From positions 212,700 to 276,699 of the forward strand of contig JAKFUG010000017.1 in the NCBI GenBank assembly GCA_021732785.1: a DNA stretch of 64,000 nt, in the 5' to 3' direction. This stretch comes from Planctomycetaceae bacterium. Its GTDB lineage: Bacteria > Planctomycetota > Planctomycetia > Planctomycetales > Planctomycetaceae. Both the position numbers and the translations under genes were made by a program. This document shows, one piece after another, positions 19,308 through 28,649 of this stretch. Within the stretch, counting starts at the first letter, position 1. Every line of letters begins with the position of its first letter. The notes under the pieces were generated by a model. The model did not search any database, was not told where the DNA came from, and saw nothing but the letters and a program-made list of their open reading frames with translations.

Positions 19308-19475
19308 ATGCGTCAAGTGCCAAGTGCCAAGCGTCAAGTGCTAAGAGTCAAGTGTCTAGTGCCGGAGGAACGCTCCCACGCAGACCGTGGGCCACGGGCT
19401 TGATGCTCGTCTCTGAATGGTGACTGTGATTGATCTTCCCTCCGGCACTTGACACTTGACCCTCAGCACTTGGCC
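19308..19475. repeat. AAGTGCCAAGTG-type repeat
   Basis: The left part has tandem GTCAAGTGCCAAGTGCCAAGCGTCAAGTGC units; the right part carries the complements GGCACTTGACACTTGACCC...CAGCACTTGG. The inner CTAGTGCCGGAGG and CCTCCGGCACTTG arms are the closest match. It fills the gap to the RmlA gene. Confidence 0.65.
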
Positions 19476-19489
19476 TTTGAGACCCCAAC

Positions 19490-20371
<882 letters not shown>

Positions 20372-20383
20372 GCACGCGGTGCG

Positions 20384-20827
20384 TTAGCAGGGGATGAGTT
20401 CGCGAGTCGTGACGTGATGCGGGGCGATGTTCGAAGCACTCGCATCGACGCGATGGGTCACCATCCATTGCACCAACGAGCGCCGGTGGACGACGCCCAA
20501 CAGTCGGCCGTCGCGCAACACCGGGACGCGGGAAAGGCTGGCATCGCGGCACAGTTTCACGGCGTCGCCAATGGTATCTTCCGTGGTGAGCGTTTCCGGG
20601 CGGCGGCTCATCCACTCTTCGACCGTGGATTCCGTGGCCCGACCGGTGAGTTCCGCCTTCAGCAGGCTGTGATCGGTGACGATGCCGAGGAACTGATCAT
20701 CGGCGTTCACCACGAAGAGGTGATCGATTTCTCGATCGGCCATTGCTTGCATGGCTTCCGCGACGGTCATTTCCGGGCGGACGGTCAGCGTGGTCCACGA
20801 GATCACAGGATACAGCGACGTCTGCAT
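20384..20827 (-). CDS. Tandem CBS-domain protein
   Basis: This 147-residue soluble protein consists of two CBS repeats. The first spans about residues 10-70 (TVAEAMQAMADREIDHLFVV and FLGIVTD) and the second about 75-135 (TTEDTIGDAVKLCRD, SRVPVLRDGRLLGVVHRR). Such pairs bind adenine nucleotides or similar ligands and regulate partner proteins. There is no fused catalytic domain. It is convergent with rmlA, 12 bp apart, so transcription probably ends by overlap. The partner is unknown. Confidence 0.88.
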   Translation of the reverse strand: MQTSLYPVISWTTLTVRPEMTVAEAMQAMADREIDHLFVVNADDQFLGIVTDHSLLKAELTGRATESTVEEWMSRRPETLTTEDTIGDAVKLCRDASLSRVPVLRDGRLLGVVHRRSLVQWMVTHRVDASASNIAPHHVTTRELIPC

Positions 20828-20981
20828 GGCAACCGCTTCTCTACGGAATCAACGGGTTCGCCCCGTGAAGCGTAGGTTGCGTTTTCGCATCGCGATGGAG
20901 AAATCCGATGGATTGAGTGGGATCGGCGCGGGGCGCGTAACCGCACAGCGAGAATCCACGCGGAAAGTCCATTTGCCGTCG

Positions 20982-22160
20982 TTACGGTTTGTGGCCGTTG
21001 GTCGCCGGGACGATCAGAATTCCGGGGACTTCGACCGGCGTCCCTTTGACGGTGATGGGAACTTTCGGCCAATCGGTACACGGCGTGATCCATTCCGCTC
21101 CGCGATCGGTGGCGAGCACGGTTTCGCCCATCCCCACCATGTCGACCGACGGGTGCCAGTAAATCGGCACTCCCGGAAAGAGACGGAACTCGCTCGTCGG
21201 CATCAGCGGCACGGCACCGTATTCAAATTCGACAATGTCGGCCTGTTCCGCAAGCCGCCATTCCTCGCCCGCACCGCACTTCTCATAAATCCGTTTCACC
21301 CGCTGCCAGACTTCAAACAATTCCCAGCCGGACTGCGAGAAAAACATCCCCGTCGCGGTGACGAGCGCGGCTTTTTCGTAGGCTTCGAGAATGTCCGACG
21401 AAGGATCGCCGATGGTGACCGTTCGCGCGGCTCCGACGTACAGGCCCTGGGAACGCGCCACCGCCGAAATCGTGCAGTATTTCTGCACCGGCGTATCGGA
21501 ATACGTCCACTGACGGAAGCGGCGACCGCGGCCGTCACCCCAGATTTGCAACCGTTCCGGCGTCACACCGTGGCGAATCAGCCGGTGCGACAATTCCCCG
21601 GCAATGTCCGCTTCGGTTCGCCCCGCGATCAATCCGCGGCCGGTCGCCTCGACGGCATGCGCCACCAGTCGTCCCGCCTGGCGAACCCGGCTGATATCGA
21701 ATTCGCTGAGCGGCAGTCGCATCCCCTGCACATGCAGGCCAACATCCACCGTCCCGGCGAGACAGCCGTCACTGGCCACTTTGCGGCCCCGGCACAAATC
21801 CGCCAGCATCGACGTCCGCGGTTCGGTCCACGACCGTTCTTTCAACTGGAAACCGAGCCCCGCGGCCAGGTGTTCGCAGTATTGGGTCGTTTCCGCATTG
21901 TTGCAGACGATGACGCGTGCGTCGGGCGTCACGAACAACGAGGCGGTGGTACTCGCGCCGCAACGGACGGGGTGTTCGCTGGCGGTTAACCAGGCAATAT
22001 TTGCCGGGTTCTGCAGCAGCAGCGCGGAATAACCTTCATCGCGAAGAAACGTCCCGATGGCCTGATGCCGGCGGGCGACTTCCGTCATGCGTTCCAGGTC
22101 GATGGTGGCAAATTCGGCCGACGACAGCGGGGCGGAATGTTCCAACGTCACCAAGGCCAT
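20982..22160 (-). CDS. M24-fold protein with degenerate metal site (Xaa-Pro peptidase-like)
   Basis: Residues 1-145 resemble the creatinase N-terminal domain and 150-392 the pita-bread M24B domain (LAEQADIVEFEYG, VPIYWHPSV and GETVLAT fit the fold). The usual first ligand motif, two Asp in a D-x-G...D...R-T run, reads instead as YCTISAVARSQGLYVGAARTVTIGD (228-252), in which I see no Asp pair before the R-T. The His and first Glu positions are also unclear. It is therefore probably not a normal dimetal aminopeptidase. The start at ATG 22160 (MALVTLEH) is preferred to 22208. No operon partner is close. Confidence 0.75.
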   Translation of the reverse strand: MALVTLEHSAPLSSAEFATIDLERMTEVARRHQAIGTFLRDEGYSALLLQNPANIAWLTASEHPVRCGASTTASLFVTPDARVIVCNNAETTQYCEHLAAGLGFQLKERSWTEPRTSMLADLCRGRKVASDGCLAGTVDVGLHVQGMRLPLSEFDISRVRQAGRLVAHAVEATGRGLIAGRTEADIAGELSHRLIRHGVTPERLQIWGDGRGRRFRQWTYSDTPVQKYCTISAVARSQGLYVGAARTVTIGDPSSDILEAYEKAALVTATGMFFSQSGWELFEVWQRVKRIYEKCGAGEEWRLAEQADIVEFEYGAVPLMPTSEFRLFPGVPIYWHPSVDMVGMGETVLATDRGAEWITPCTDWPKVPITVKGTPVEVPGILIVPATNGHKP

Positions 22161-22408
22161 CCGGAATTTCCTCGGACAGAACACTGGGGAGTCCCGTTCA
22201 TCGTCCATGCGACGAACCGGACTCTAGTTAATGGAACGGCAGAAATTGGGAAAAACAACGACAGGCAAGACGGAAATGAAAGAGTACCATTACACTATAA
22301 CTCGTTGATGACGACAATTCGCCCCGCATTTGCACAATTTCGCCGCACATTCGGAAGAATTCGTGGCAATGCGGTCGGTCATCCAGAACACCTGCCGAGT
22401 ATTCCCTG

Positions 22409-22900
22409 ATGGCGCGGAACGAATCGGATCGCGAAGACCTGTTCGCCGAAGCGGTGACGCTCGTCCGGCGTGCGGAAGCCGTCCTCGCCAATTCCGTGCC
22501 GATTCTTGCGGGAATCAAAACGAACGGCGACGTCTCATTCTACTTCGGGCCCGATTGTGTTTATCACGTTGACGCTGCGGGCCGTTTCCGGCGGGCGTTC
22601 GTCGATGGCTTTTTGTACCGTTCGCGGGGGGATGGTTTGAGCCGTCTGCGTCGCGACCGAACGGAAACCGAGACGGCGCTGCTGCGAACCGATCTGCCCG
22701 ATGACGAAGCGATGAGGTTTCTGACCGCGATGCACGATTCGCTGCGCACGTTGCGCACCGCGATCACTACCGGAACGTGGACCGTGCTCCGTCAACAACC
22801 GGCCGATGATCCCCTGCTGGGAGCCGAGATCACCACCATGATCGATACGATTCTGTCCGCGACGCCGTGGTTGGCCCCCGCATTGGTGGTGCGTCGATGA
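22409..22900 (+). CDS. Conserved-looking hypothetical protein, 163 residues
   Basis: A soluble protein, helical at both ends, with a central beta-like stretch (GIKTNGDVSFYFGPDCVYHVD at 35-55). It has no signal peptide, membrane helix or recognised catalytic motif. Its stop overlaps the ATG of the SDR gene (ATGA at 22897-22900), which implies co-translation and a linked role. I do not recognise the family. Confidence 0.7.
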   Translation: MARNESDREDLFAEAVTLVRRAEAVLANSVPILAGIKTNGDVSFYFGPDCVYHVDAAGRFRRAFVDGFLYRSRGDGLSRLRRDRTETETALLRTDLPDDEAMRFLTAMHDSLRTLRTAITTGTWTVLRQQPADDPLLGAEITTMIDTILSATPWLAPALVVRR

Positions 22901-23778
22901 GCCACCGCCTGTTGATTCTCGGTTGCGGTTACCTCGGCGAACGGGTGGCCCATGCCTGGCAGGCGCTGGGGCGATCGGTGACTGCCGTCACGCGTTCTGC
23001 CGACCGTGCTGCGACATGGCAAGCCCGCGGGTGGACACCGTACCGCGGCGATGTTTGCGATCCGATCTCCTTGGCCAACCTCCCGGAAGTCGACACCGTT
23101 CTGTTCGCAATCGGTTACGACCGCCAAAGTCCGCACAGTCAGCGCGCGGTGTATGTGGACGGTCTTGCCGCGGTGTTAGCCGTGATGAAACCGCGCTGCC
23201 GACGATTTTTGTACGTTTCCAGCAGCAGTGTGTACGGTCAACCGGATGGCGAATGGGTCGATGAAGATTCACTCTGCGAACCGACACAACCGGGCGGACA
23301 ACTCTGCCTCGAAGCGGAAGGGCTCGTCCATGCGGCGTTCCCCAATCCCGGTGCCGCGGTGGTGTTGCGGTTCGCCGGGATTTACGGACCGGGGCGGTTG
23401 TTGTCGCGCATCGAAACGCTTCGTGCGGGGCAACCCCTCACCGGGCGACCCGATGCGTGGTTGAATCTGATTCATGTCGAGGACGGTGCCGCCGCCGTGA
23501 TCGCCGCCGCGGATGCCGTCACTCCCTCGGCATGTTATCTCGTGGGCGATGACGAACCCGTCCCCCGCGGTGATTACTACCGCCACCTCGCGGCACTCGT
23601 CGGTGCCCCCGTTCCCACCTTCGACGAAACCACGCCCGCCAAACGAGGCAGCGGCGGCCTCAACAAACGCTGCCGCAACACACGTTTGCACGCCGAGTTG
23701 TCGTCGACGTTGCGGTTTCCGACGTATCACGACGGACTGGCAAACGCGGTGCAAGTCCCACCCGAGCCGCGACGGTGA
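22897..23778 (+). CDS. Extended SDR, NAD-dependent epimerase/dehydratase-like
   Basis: This 293-residue protein has the Rossmann motif LILGCGYLGERVAHAW (5-20), the serine strand FLYVSSSSVYGQPDGEW and a C-terminal substrate-binding region. The expected YxxxK is not obvious: the region after DEDSLCEP reads PGGQLCLEAEGLVH, so the catalytic Tyr seems lost. It resembles the YeeZ/atypical SDR group rather than true epimerases. The start overlaps the upstream stop by 4 bp (ATGA), and the ATG at 22897 puts the first strand at residue 4. It may be a binding or regulatory member. Confidence 0.78.
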   Translation: MSHRLLILGCGYLGERVAHAWQALGRSVTAVTRSADRAATWQARGWTPYRGDVCDPISLANLPEVDTVLFAIGYDRQSPHSQRAVYVDGLAAVLAVMKPRCRRFLYVSSSSVYGQPDGEWVDEDSLCEPTQPGGQLCLEAEGLVHAAFPNPGAAVVLRFAGIYGPGRLLSRIETLRAGQPLTGRPDAWLNLIHVEDGAAAVIAAADAVTPSACYLVGDDEPVPRGDYYRHLAALVGAPVPTFDETTPAKRGSGGLNKRCRNTRLHAELSSTLRFPTYHDGLANAVQVPPEPRR

Positions 23779-23941
23779 CCCCCTCTTCCGGCCCGAGGGG
23801 CCATTCGTTTGTTGACGTTTTTTTCATCGTCGAAAATGCGAACGGCCGGCCCGTTGGGCCGGAATGCGTTTCACTCTCGTGATGTACCCTGACTCGGCGG
23901 TATCATTGACGATGATGATCTCCATCACACAGGAATCCACC

Positions 23942-25417
23942 ATGACATCACCCCATCCCGCACTTCCGCGTCGTGAGTTCCTTTCGACGCTCGGCCAGGG
24001 TTTCGGTGGCCTCGCTCTCGCGGGGATGCTGCAGCGGGATGGGTTGCTCGCGGCGCAGACGCCGGGCGTGCTCGGCGGGGTATTGCATCATCCGCCGAAA
24101 GCGACGCGGGTGGTCCAACTCTTCATGGCGGGGGCGGCGAGCCATGTCGACCTGTTCGACTACAAACCCGAACTCGAAAAACGGAACGGGCAGCCGTGGG
24201 ATCCGGGCGAAAAGGTCGAACTCTTTCAGAACGGCCACGGGGCGACGTTTGCCCCGGCGTGGAAGTTTCAGCCGTATGGGGATTGCGGCAAGCCGCTTAG
24301 TGAAGTCGTCGCGCCGCTCGGCCGCGTGGCGGATGACATGGCGTTCATTCACAACCTCGTCGGCAAGACCGGCGTGCATAGTTCCGCCACGCTGTTGCAG
24401 TCGACCGGGTTTCAACTCCCCGGTTTCCCCGGCATGGGTGCGTGGGTGAGTTACGCCCTCGGCAGCCTGAACGACAATCTGCCGACATTCGTTGTGCTGC
24501 CCGATCACCGCGGCTTTCCGTCGAACGGCCAGAAGAACTGGGACACGGCGTTTCTCCCCGCCCAACATCAGGGGACCATCATCCGCCCCGGCAGCGACAC
24601 TCCGATTGCGGACCTGTTCGCTTACAAGAACGATTACGTCACCGCGGAGAGCGAACGGGCCGGTCGCAATGTGCTGCAACGGCTCAATGAAAAGTACGTG
24701 GCCGAACGGCCCGGTGATAGCCGTCTGGAAGCCCGCATCCGCAGCTATGAACTCGCCGCACGGATGCAGCTCGCGGCTCCGGAAGCCCTCGCGATTGATG
24801 GCGAACCGGCACACATTCTGAAGATGTATGGTCTCGACAACATCCCCGCCGCGTGGCCGACGGAAATCAATGCCCCGGAGGAAATCGCCCACTTCGGATT
24901 GAAGTGTCTGGTCGCCCGGCGGTTACTCGAACGGGGCGTGCGGTTCATTCAGATCTGGTCGGGGAACGATAACAGCTTCCCGCGCCGTAACTGGGATTCC
25001 CACGAAGACGTGCCGCGTGATCACGGCCCGCTCGCGCTCGGCATGGCGACCGGTGCGGCGGCATTGATCGAAGACCTGAAGCAGCGCGGCATGCTCGACG
25101 ACACGCTGATTCTCTGGACCACCGAGTTCGGCCGCATGCCGTGCGCCCAAGGGGGAAAAGGCCGCGATCACAACCCGTTCGTCTTCACGAACTGGCTGGC
25201 CGGCGGCGGGATCAAAGGGGGCACGACCTTCGGCCCCAGCGACGAATGGGGCTACAAACCCCTCGACCGCGAGCACCCCACGCAGGTGTATGACATCCAC
25301 GCGACGATCCTGCATCTCCTCGGCATCGATCACACCCGCGTGACCTTCCGCAACAACGGCATCGACCGGCGTCTGACCGATGTGCATGGGCATGTCATTC
25401 ACGACCTGATGGCGTGA
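23942..25417 (+). CDS. DUF1501 protein, Tat-exported
   Basis: A planctomycete-typical secreted protein of the alkaline-phosphatase/sulfatase-like fold. The N-terminus has a twin-arginine signal: PRREFLSTLGQGFGGLALAGM (about residues 9-29). It has the usual DUF1501 blocks: VVQLFMAGAASHVDLFDYKP near 53, FAPAWKF...GKPLSEV, a late TTEFGRMPCAQG and DHNPF. The length of 491 residues is normal. Members usually sit with a PSCyt/DUF1549-DUF1553 partner, but none is adjacent here. The start is the ATG at 23942, after which the Tat motif is correctly spaced. Substrate is unknown. Confidence 0.92.
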   Translation: MTSPHPALPRREFLSTLGQGFGGLALAGMLQRDGLLAAQTPGVLGGVLHHPPKATRVVQLFMAGAASHVDLFDYKPELEKRNGQPWDPGEKVELFQNGHGATFAPAWKFQPYGDCGKPLSEVVAPLGRVADDMAFIHNLVGKTGVHSSATLLQSTGFQLPGFPGMGAWVSYALGSLNDNLPTFVVLPDHRGFPSNGQKNWDTAFLPAQHQGTIIRPGSDTPIADLFAYKNDYVTAESERAGRNVLQRLNEKYVAERPGDSRLEARIRSYELAARMQLAAPEALAIDGEPAHILKMYGLDNIPAAWPTEINAPEEIAHFGLKCLVARRLLERGVRFIQIWSGNDNSFPRRNWDSHEDVPRDHGPLALGMATGAAALIEDLKQRGMLDDTLILWTTEFGRMPCAQGGKGRDHNPFVFTNWLAGGGIKGGTTFGPSDEWGYKPLDREHPTQVYDIHATILHLLGIDHTRVTFRNNGIDRRLTDVHGHVIHDLMA

Positions 25418-25420
25418 TAT

Positions 25421-25498
25421 GTAGGGTTTGCCGAGGCCGCGAGGCGAACCAGTCTGCACGACGGAATTGGTTCGCCTCGAAGACTCGGCAAACCCTAC
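25421..25498. repeat. Palindrome, GTAGGGTTTGCCGA family copy 1
   Basis: Arms GTAGGGTTTGCCGAGGCCGCGAGGCGAACC and GGTTCGCCTCGAAGACTCGGCAAACCCTAC flank a 17-bp loop. It is nearly identical in both arms to the element at 61548-61627, which shows it is a dispersed family. Confidence 0.85.
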
Positions 25499-25504
25499 TG
25501 GAAT

Positions 25505-25906
25505 TCAAGACCGGGTCGCACTGGTTTGCCGTTCCCACCATTCGGGCAAGCGCGGGTTGATCGTTCGCCAACCGATGCCGTGATACGACGGTTTGCGTAT
25601 CTCCAGTTGGATGATCAGGCATGTCACGACGAACGACATTCCCGCGGTACTCGGCCACGGTGGCCGTCCCCATTGGAATGACGCATAGCACAATGTGACG
25701 AAAACGGCCGCCCACGCAAGTTCCAGCGGTCGGGCCATACGGAACACATTGCAGAACAGAAAAAAGTGCGCGACCGTGAAGCCGATGATGAAGGCAATAC
25801 GGCCGTCAATGGGAATCATCGCGCCACAGCCGATCGCGCCGGCAAGCAGCACGACAATATCAATCGCTGAACAACGAAAACCGGGCGAAAATGCGCTGGC
25901 AGACAT
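25505..25906 (-). CDS. Small polytopic membrane protein
   Basis: A 133-residue protein with four likely hydrophobic helices (about 12-28, 34-52, 60-76 and 85-103) and a basic, Trp-rich C-terminal tail. It has no recognised motif. The ATG at 25906 is 8 bp after the M20 hydrolase stop, suggesting co-transcription with that gene; a longer upstream frame would overlap the hydrolase and read as a shadow. Function is unknown. Confidence 0.65.
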   Translation of the reverse strand: MSASAFSPGFRCSAIDIVVLLAGAIGCGAMIPIDGRIAFIIGFTVAHFFLFCNVFRMARPLELAWAAVFVTLCYASFQWGRPPWPSTAGMSFVVTCLIIQLEIRKPSYHGIGWRTINPRLPEWWERQTSATRS

Positions 25907-25914
25907 GATTGGTC

Positions 25915-27375
25915 TCACGGCACCGGGCTGTTGCGGTAATCCAGCGGTGGCGGTTGATTGGGCAACAGCAACGAATCGTACGGGCGGTTCGCGCGGCGGC
26001 TGGCGTGCTCTTTCTTGGCGGCGGCGATGGTGTCCGGGTGTTCGATCAGTTCCCATGCCGATGTGGCCATCGTCTTCGCGGCGAGCAGCATCCCCTTGCG
26101 GCCGAGTGTTGTTCCCCCGGCGGCGACCGCTTGCCAGCAATGGGCGGGCGTGCCGGGAACCCAGCAGGTCGTGCTGAACCCGGCCGTCGGCACGACCCAC
26201 GAGACATCGCCGACGTCGGTCGACCCTTTCGTCACCTCGCCGCTGCTGTCGAAGACTTTTCCCAACTGATCAAGCGCGACGGGTTTGGCAAGCGTCTCCT
26301 GAATCCGCACCGCGAACGCCGTTTCTTCCGGCGTGTATTCCAGCTTCGGCAGCGATTGCAATTGATTGAGGACGACTTGAGCCAGCGTTTCGTTCGGCAG
26401 GATTTCCATCGTGCCGCCGAGGTAATGGATTTCGAGTTTCGTTTCCGTGGCGATGGCGGCCCCTTCGGCACATTTCACGAGTCGCGGGTATAACTTCTTC
26501 ACGACTTCGGATTGCGGATGGCGGACGTAGAAATAGATTTCGGCGAAGTCGGGAACGACGTTCGGTGCTCCGCCGCCGCCGGTGATCGTGTGATGGATGC
26601 GGGTGAAATCCGGCGTGTGCTCGCGCAAGAGTTCGCTGGCATGCGCGGTCAGTTCCACGGCGTCGACCGATGAACGGCCTTGCTCGGGTGCCCCGGCGGC
26701 ATGGGCGCTGGTTCCTTTGAAACGGAACTTCACCGCGGCTCGGGACAGACAACTCGCATCGCCCGCCGAGTTGCGTGACGACGGATGCCAGTGCAACACG
26801 ACATCGCAGTCATCAAATAACTTGTCTCGCACCATGAACGCTTTGGCCGCGCCCCCTTCTTCCGCCGGGCAACCATAGACACGCACCGTTCCACTTTTCC
26901 CGGCCGCTTTCAGTTGTTCAGCGACTGCGATCCCCGCCGCGGTCGACGCGGTTCCGAAGAGATGATGTCCGCAGGCATGGCCGTAACCGTTGGTACTCGG
27001 CCGTGCGAGCCGTTCGGGTTGGGCTTCCTGCGCGAGTCCCGGCAGCGCGTCATATTCTGCGAGGATGCCAATCACCGGCTTTCCCGATCCGGCCGTCGCC
27101 GTGAACGCCGTGGGAATCGCCGCCACGCCGCGTTTGACGTCGAAGCCCGCTTTTTCCAGCGTTTCCGCCAACAGTGCCGACGATTTCGTTTCCTGATACC
27201 CCGGCTCGGCGTACTCCCAAATCTTGTGAGCGATGTTCCAATACTCGTCCGCCCGTTGATCCATCGCCGCGGTCATCGCCACTTTCGGTTCGGCAGCGCT
27301 CAGCGGGACGGTGCTCAACCACGAACAAGCGAGCATCACCCCGTAGAAACTACTTTGACGAGCAACGGACATCAT
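25915..27375 (-). CDS. Secreted M20 family amidohydrolase (AbgB-like)
   Basis: A zinc-dependent amidase of the M20D type, related to AbgB/aminobenzoyl-glutamate hydrolase. A signal peptide (about residues 9-28, cleaved after SAA) indicates export. The zinc-site motifs are AEYDALPGL, YGHACGHHLFG, CPAEEGGAAK and a His in HWHP, followed by the dimerisation domain (GTSAHAAGAPEQGRSSVDAV). The length of 486 residues is normal for AbgB-type enzymes. The late GSTDVGDVSWVVP also matches. It is followed 8 bp downstream by a membrane-protein gene on the same strand. Substrate is not determined. Confidence 0.9.
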   Translation of the reverse strand: MMSVARQSSFYGVMLACSWLSTVPLSAAEPKVAMTAAMDQRADEYWNIAHKIWEYAEPGYQETKSSALLAETLEKAGFDVKRGVAAIPTAFTATAGSGKPVIGILAEYDALPGLAQEAQPERLARPSTNGYGHACGHHLFGTASTAAGIAVAEQLKAAGKSGTVRVYGCPAEEGGAAKAFMVRDKLFDDCDVVLHWHPSSRNSAGDASCLSRAAVKFRFKGTSAHAAGAPEQGRSSVDAVELTAHASELLREHTPDFTRIHHTITGGGGAPNVVPDFAEIYFYVRHPQSEVVKKLYPRLVKCAEGAAIATETKLEIHYLGGTMEILPNETLAQVVLNQLQSLPKLEYTPEETAFAVRIQETLAKPVALDQLGKVFDSSGEVTKGSTDVGDVSWVVPTAGFSTTCWVPGTPAHCWQAVAAGGTTLGRKGMLLAAKTMATSAWELIEHPDTIAAAKKEHASRRANRPYDSLLLPNQPPPLDYRNSPVP

Positions 27376-27549
27376 TGATCTCGGCTGGGGAACATCATCT
27401 TCATCAAATCACTCTGCAAGAATGCCGAGCAGGAGGATGGTGGTCAAGCGGCAGATGCACTTGGAAACGACCGCGGCCCGATTGACCGCTTGTGTCAACC
27501 GGGCCGCGAGAATAAAGCTTCGAGGCGACGTGATGCCAGGTTCACGTCG

Positions 27550-28452
27550 TTATTGGGGTGGCGGAGCGGGAACTTCGAGCACGGTCAGGCCGGAAAACTG
27601 CACCAGTCCGAAGATCGGAATCGACACGACCGTCGCCTTGCCGGTGGCATGATCGATCTTGAAGAAGCGTTGAAAAGAACTGCCCGATACGCTCATGATC
27701 GCGAACGATTGCGAGTTATCGGTACTGGAAACGTCGTAGCCCCCGACAGATGTGACATTCACCCCGAGGCTGCCGATGGTTCGCAGTCGGCCTAAGCTGT
27801 TGGCCACGGTCACCAGAATGTCGAGGTTGGTGTCGATGCCCCGCAATTGCGTCGGCGTGGTGGGATCGAGATCGTTATTGTCATAGGCAATATTCACGAC
27901 GTTCGGGTTTTTGCCCACGTTCGTATCCGGCGTCAGAATCGGGTCCGGATCGAGCCCGGTGGCATAGTACAAATTGATCGCCTGTGTGACTTCGCCTGTA
28001 TCAGGATTGAACACAATGTTCGTGTCGTTATCGGCCACCAGCCGCGCCCGATCGATCGTGGGGTTGAAATCGAAACCGTATGCGGTCGGAGCGGCGAGCG
28101 CAGGCGGCGGGTCGAAAGCACTGCCCACCGGTGACGCCGTGGCGATCAAAAAGCTCAGGGTGAACTGGTAGAGCTGCAACGTTCCCGATTCGGAATTCCG
28201 CGCGACACCATAGATGGTGCCCGTCGCTGGCCGCAGATCGATGCCGACGAGTTGTTCATCCTCGGCAAGCCCGGTGATGAAATGAATGGACGTCGGAAAC
28301 AGCGGAGCGTCGGAATTCATGCCAATGAACAACGGCGTGGAATTCACTTCGGTCACGCCAACGACATTGTCTGCGCGCAGCGGAGCACTCGCCGCAAAGA
28401 ACAGGAGCGCCGCCGGAATTGTGCCCCAGAGTTTGATGGTCATCAGTCGCAT
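27550..28452 (-). CDS. Secreted DUF4394 protein
   Basis: A 300-residue exported protein with a signal peptide (about 1-27 from the ATG at 28452, ending PLRADN). A repeat-like region follows with ITGLAEDEQLVGIDLRPATG, YGFDFNPTIDRARLVADND, and GGYDVSSTDNSQSF. These match the DUF4394 family, often annotated as lipoprotein or choice-of-anchor. There is no PEP-CTERM sorting tail; it ends LEVPAPPPQ. An alternative upstream ATG at 28482 would add ten residues. A beta-propeller-like extracellular protein is likely; function is unknown. Confidence 0.85.
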   Translation of the reverse strand: MRLMTIKLWGTIPAALLFFAASAPLRADNVVGVTEVNSTPLFIGMNSDAPLFPTSIHFITGLAEDEQLVGIDLRPATGTIYGVARNSESGTLQLYQFTLSFLIATASPVGSAFDPPPALAAPTAYGFDFNPTIDRARLVADNDTNIVFNPDTGEVTQAINLYYATGLDPDPILTPDTNVGKNPNVVNIAYDNNDLDPTTPTQLRGIDTNLDILVTVANSLGRLRTIGSLGVNVTSVGGYDVSSTDNSQSFAIMSVSGSSFQRFFKIDHATGKATVVSIPIFGLVQFSGLTVLEVPAPPPQ

Positions 28453-28649
28453 GTTTGTGCCTTGGGCAAAAGGAAGAGACATTCAACGGGATCGAACCGT
28501 GCGGTCGACCCGTCGCACGAACCGTGCCAATGCCGGGACCGTTGCGTCAACCGGGGAAGAAGCTTGATTCCGGACGCAGGGAAATGATCGCGCATCAACC
28601 GGCCTGGCCGATGAGCGAGCAATCCTTTCGACGCGCCGGATGCGCGGAA

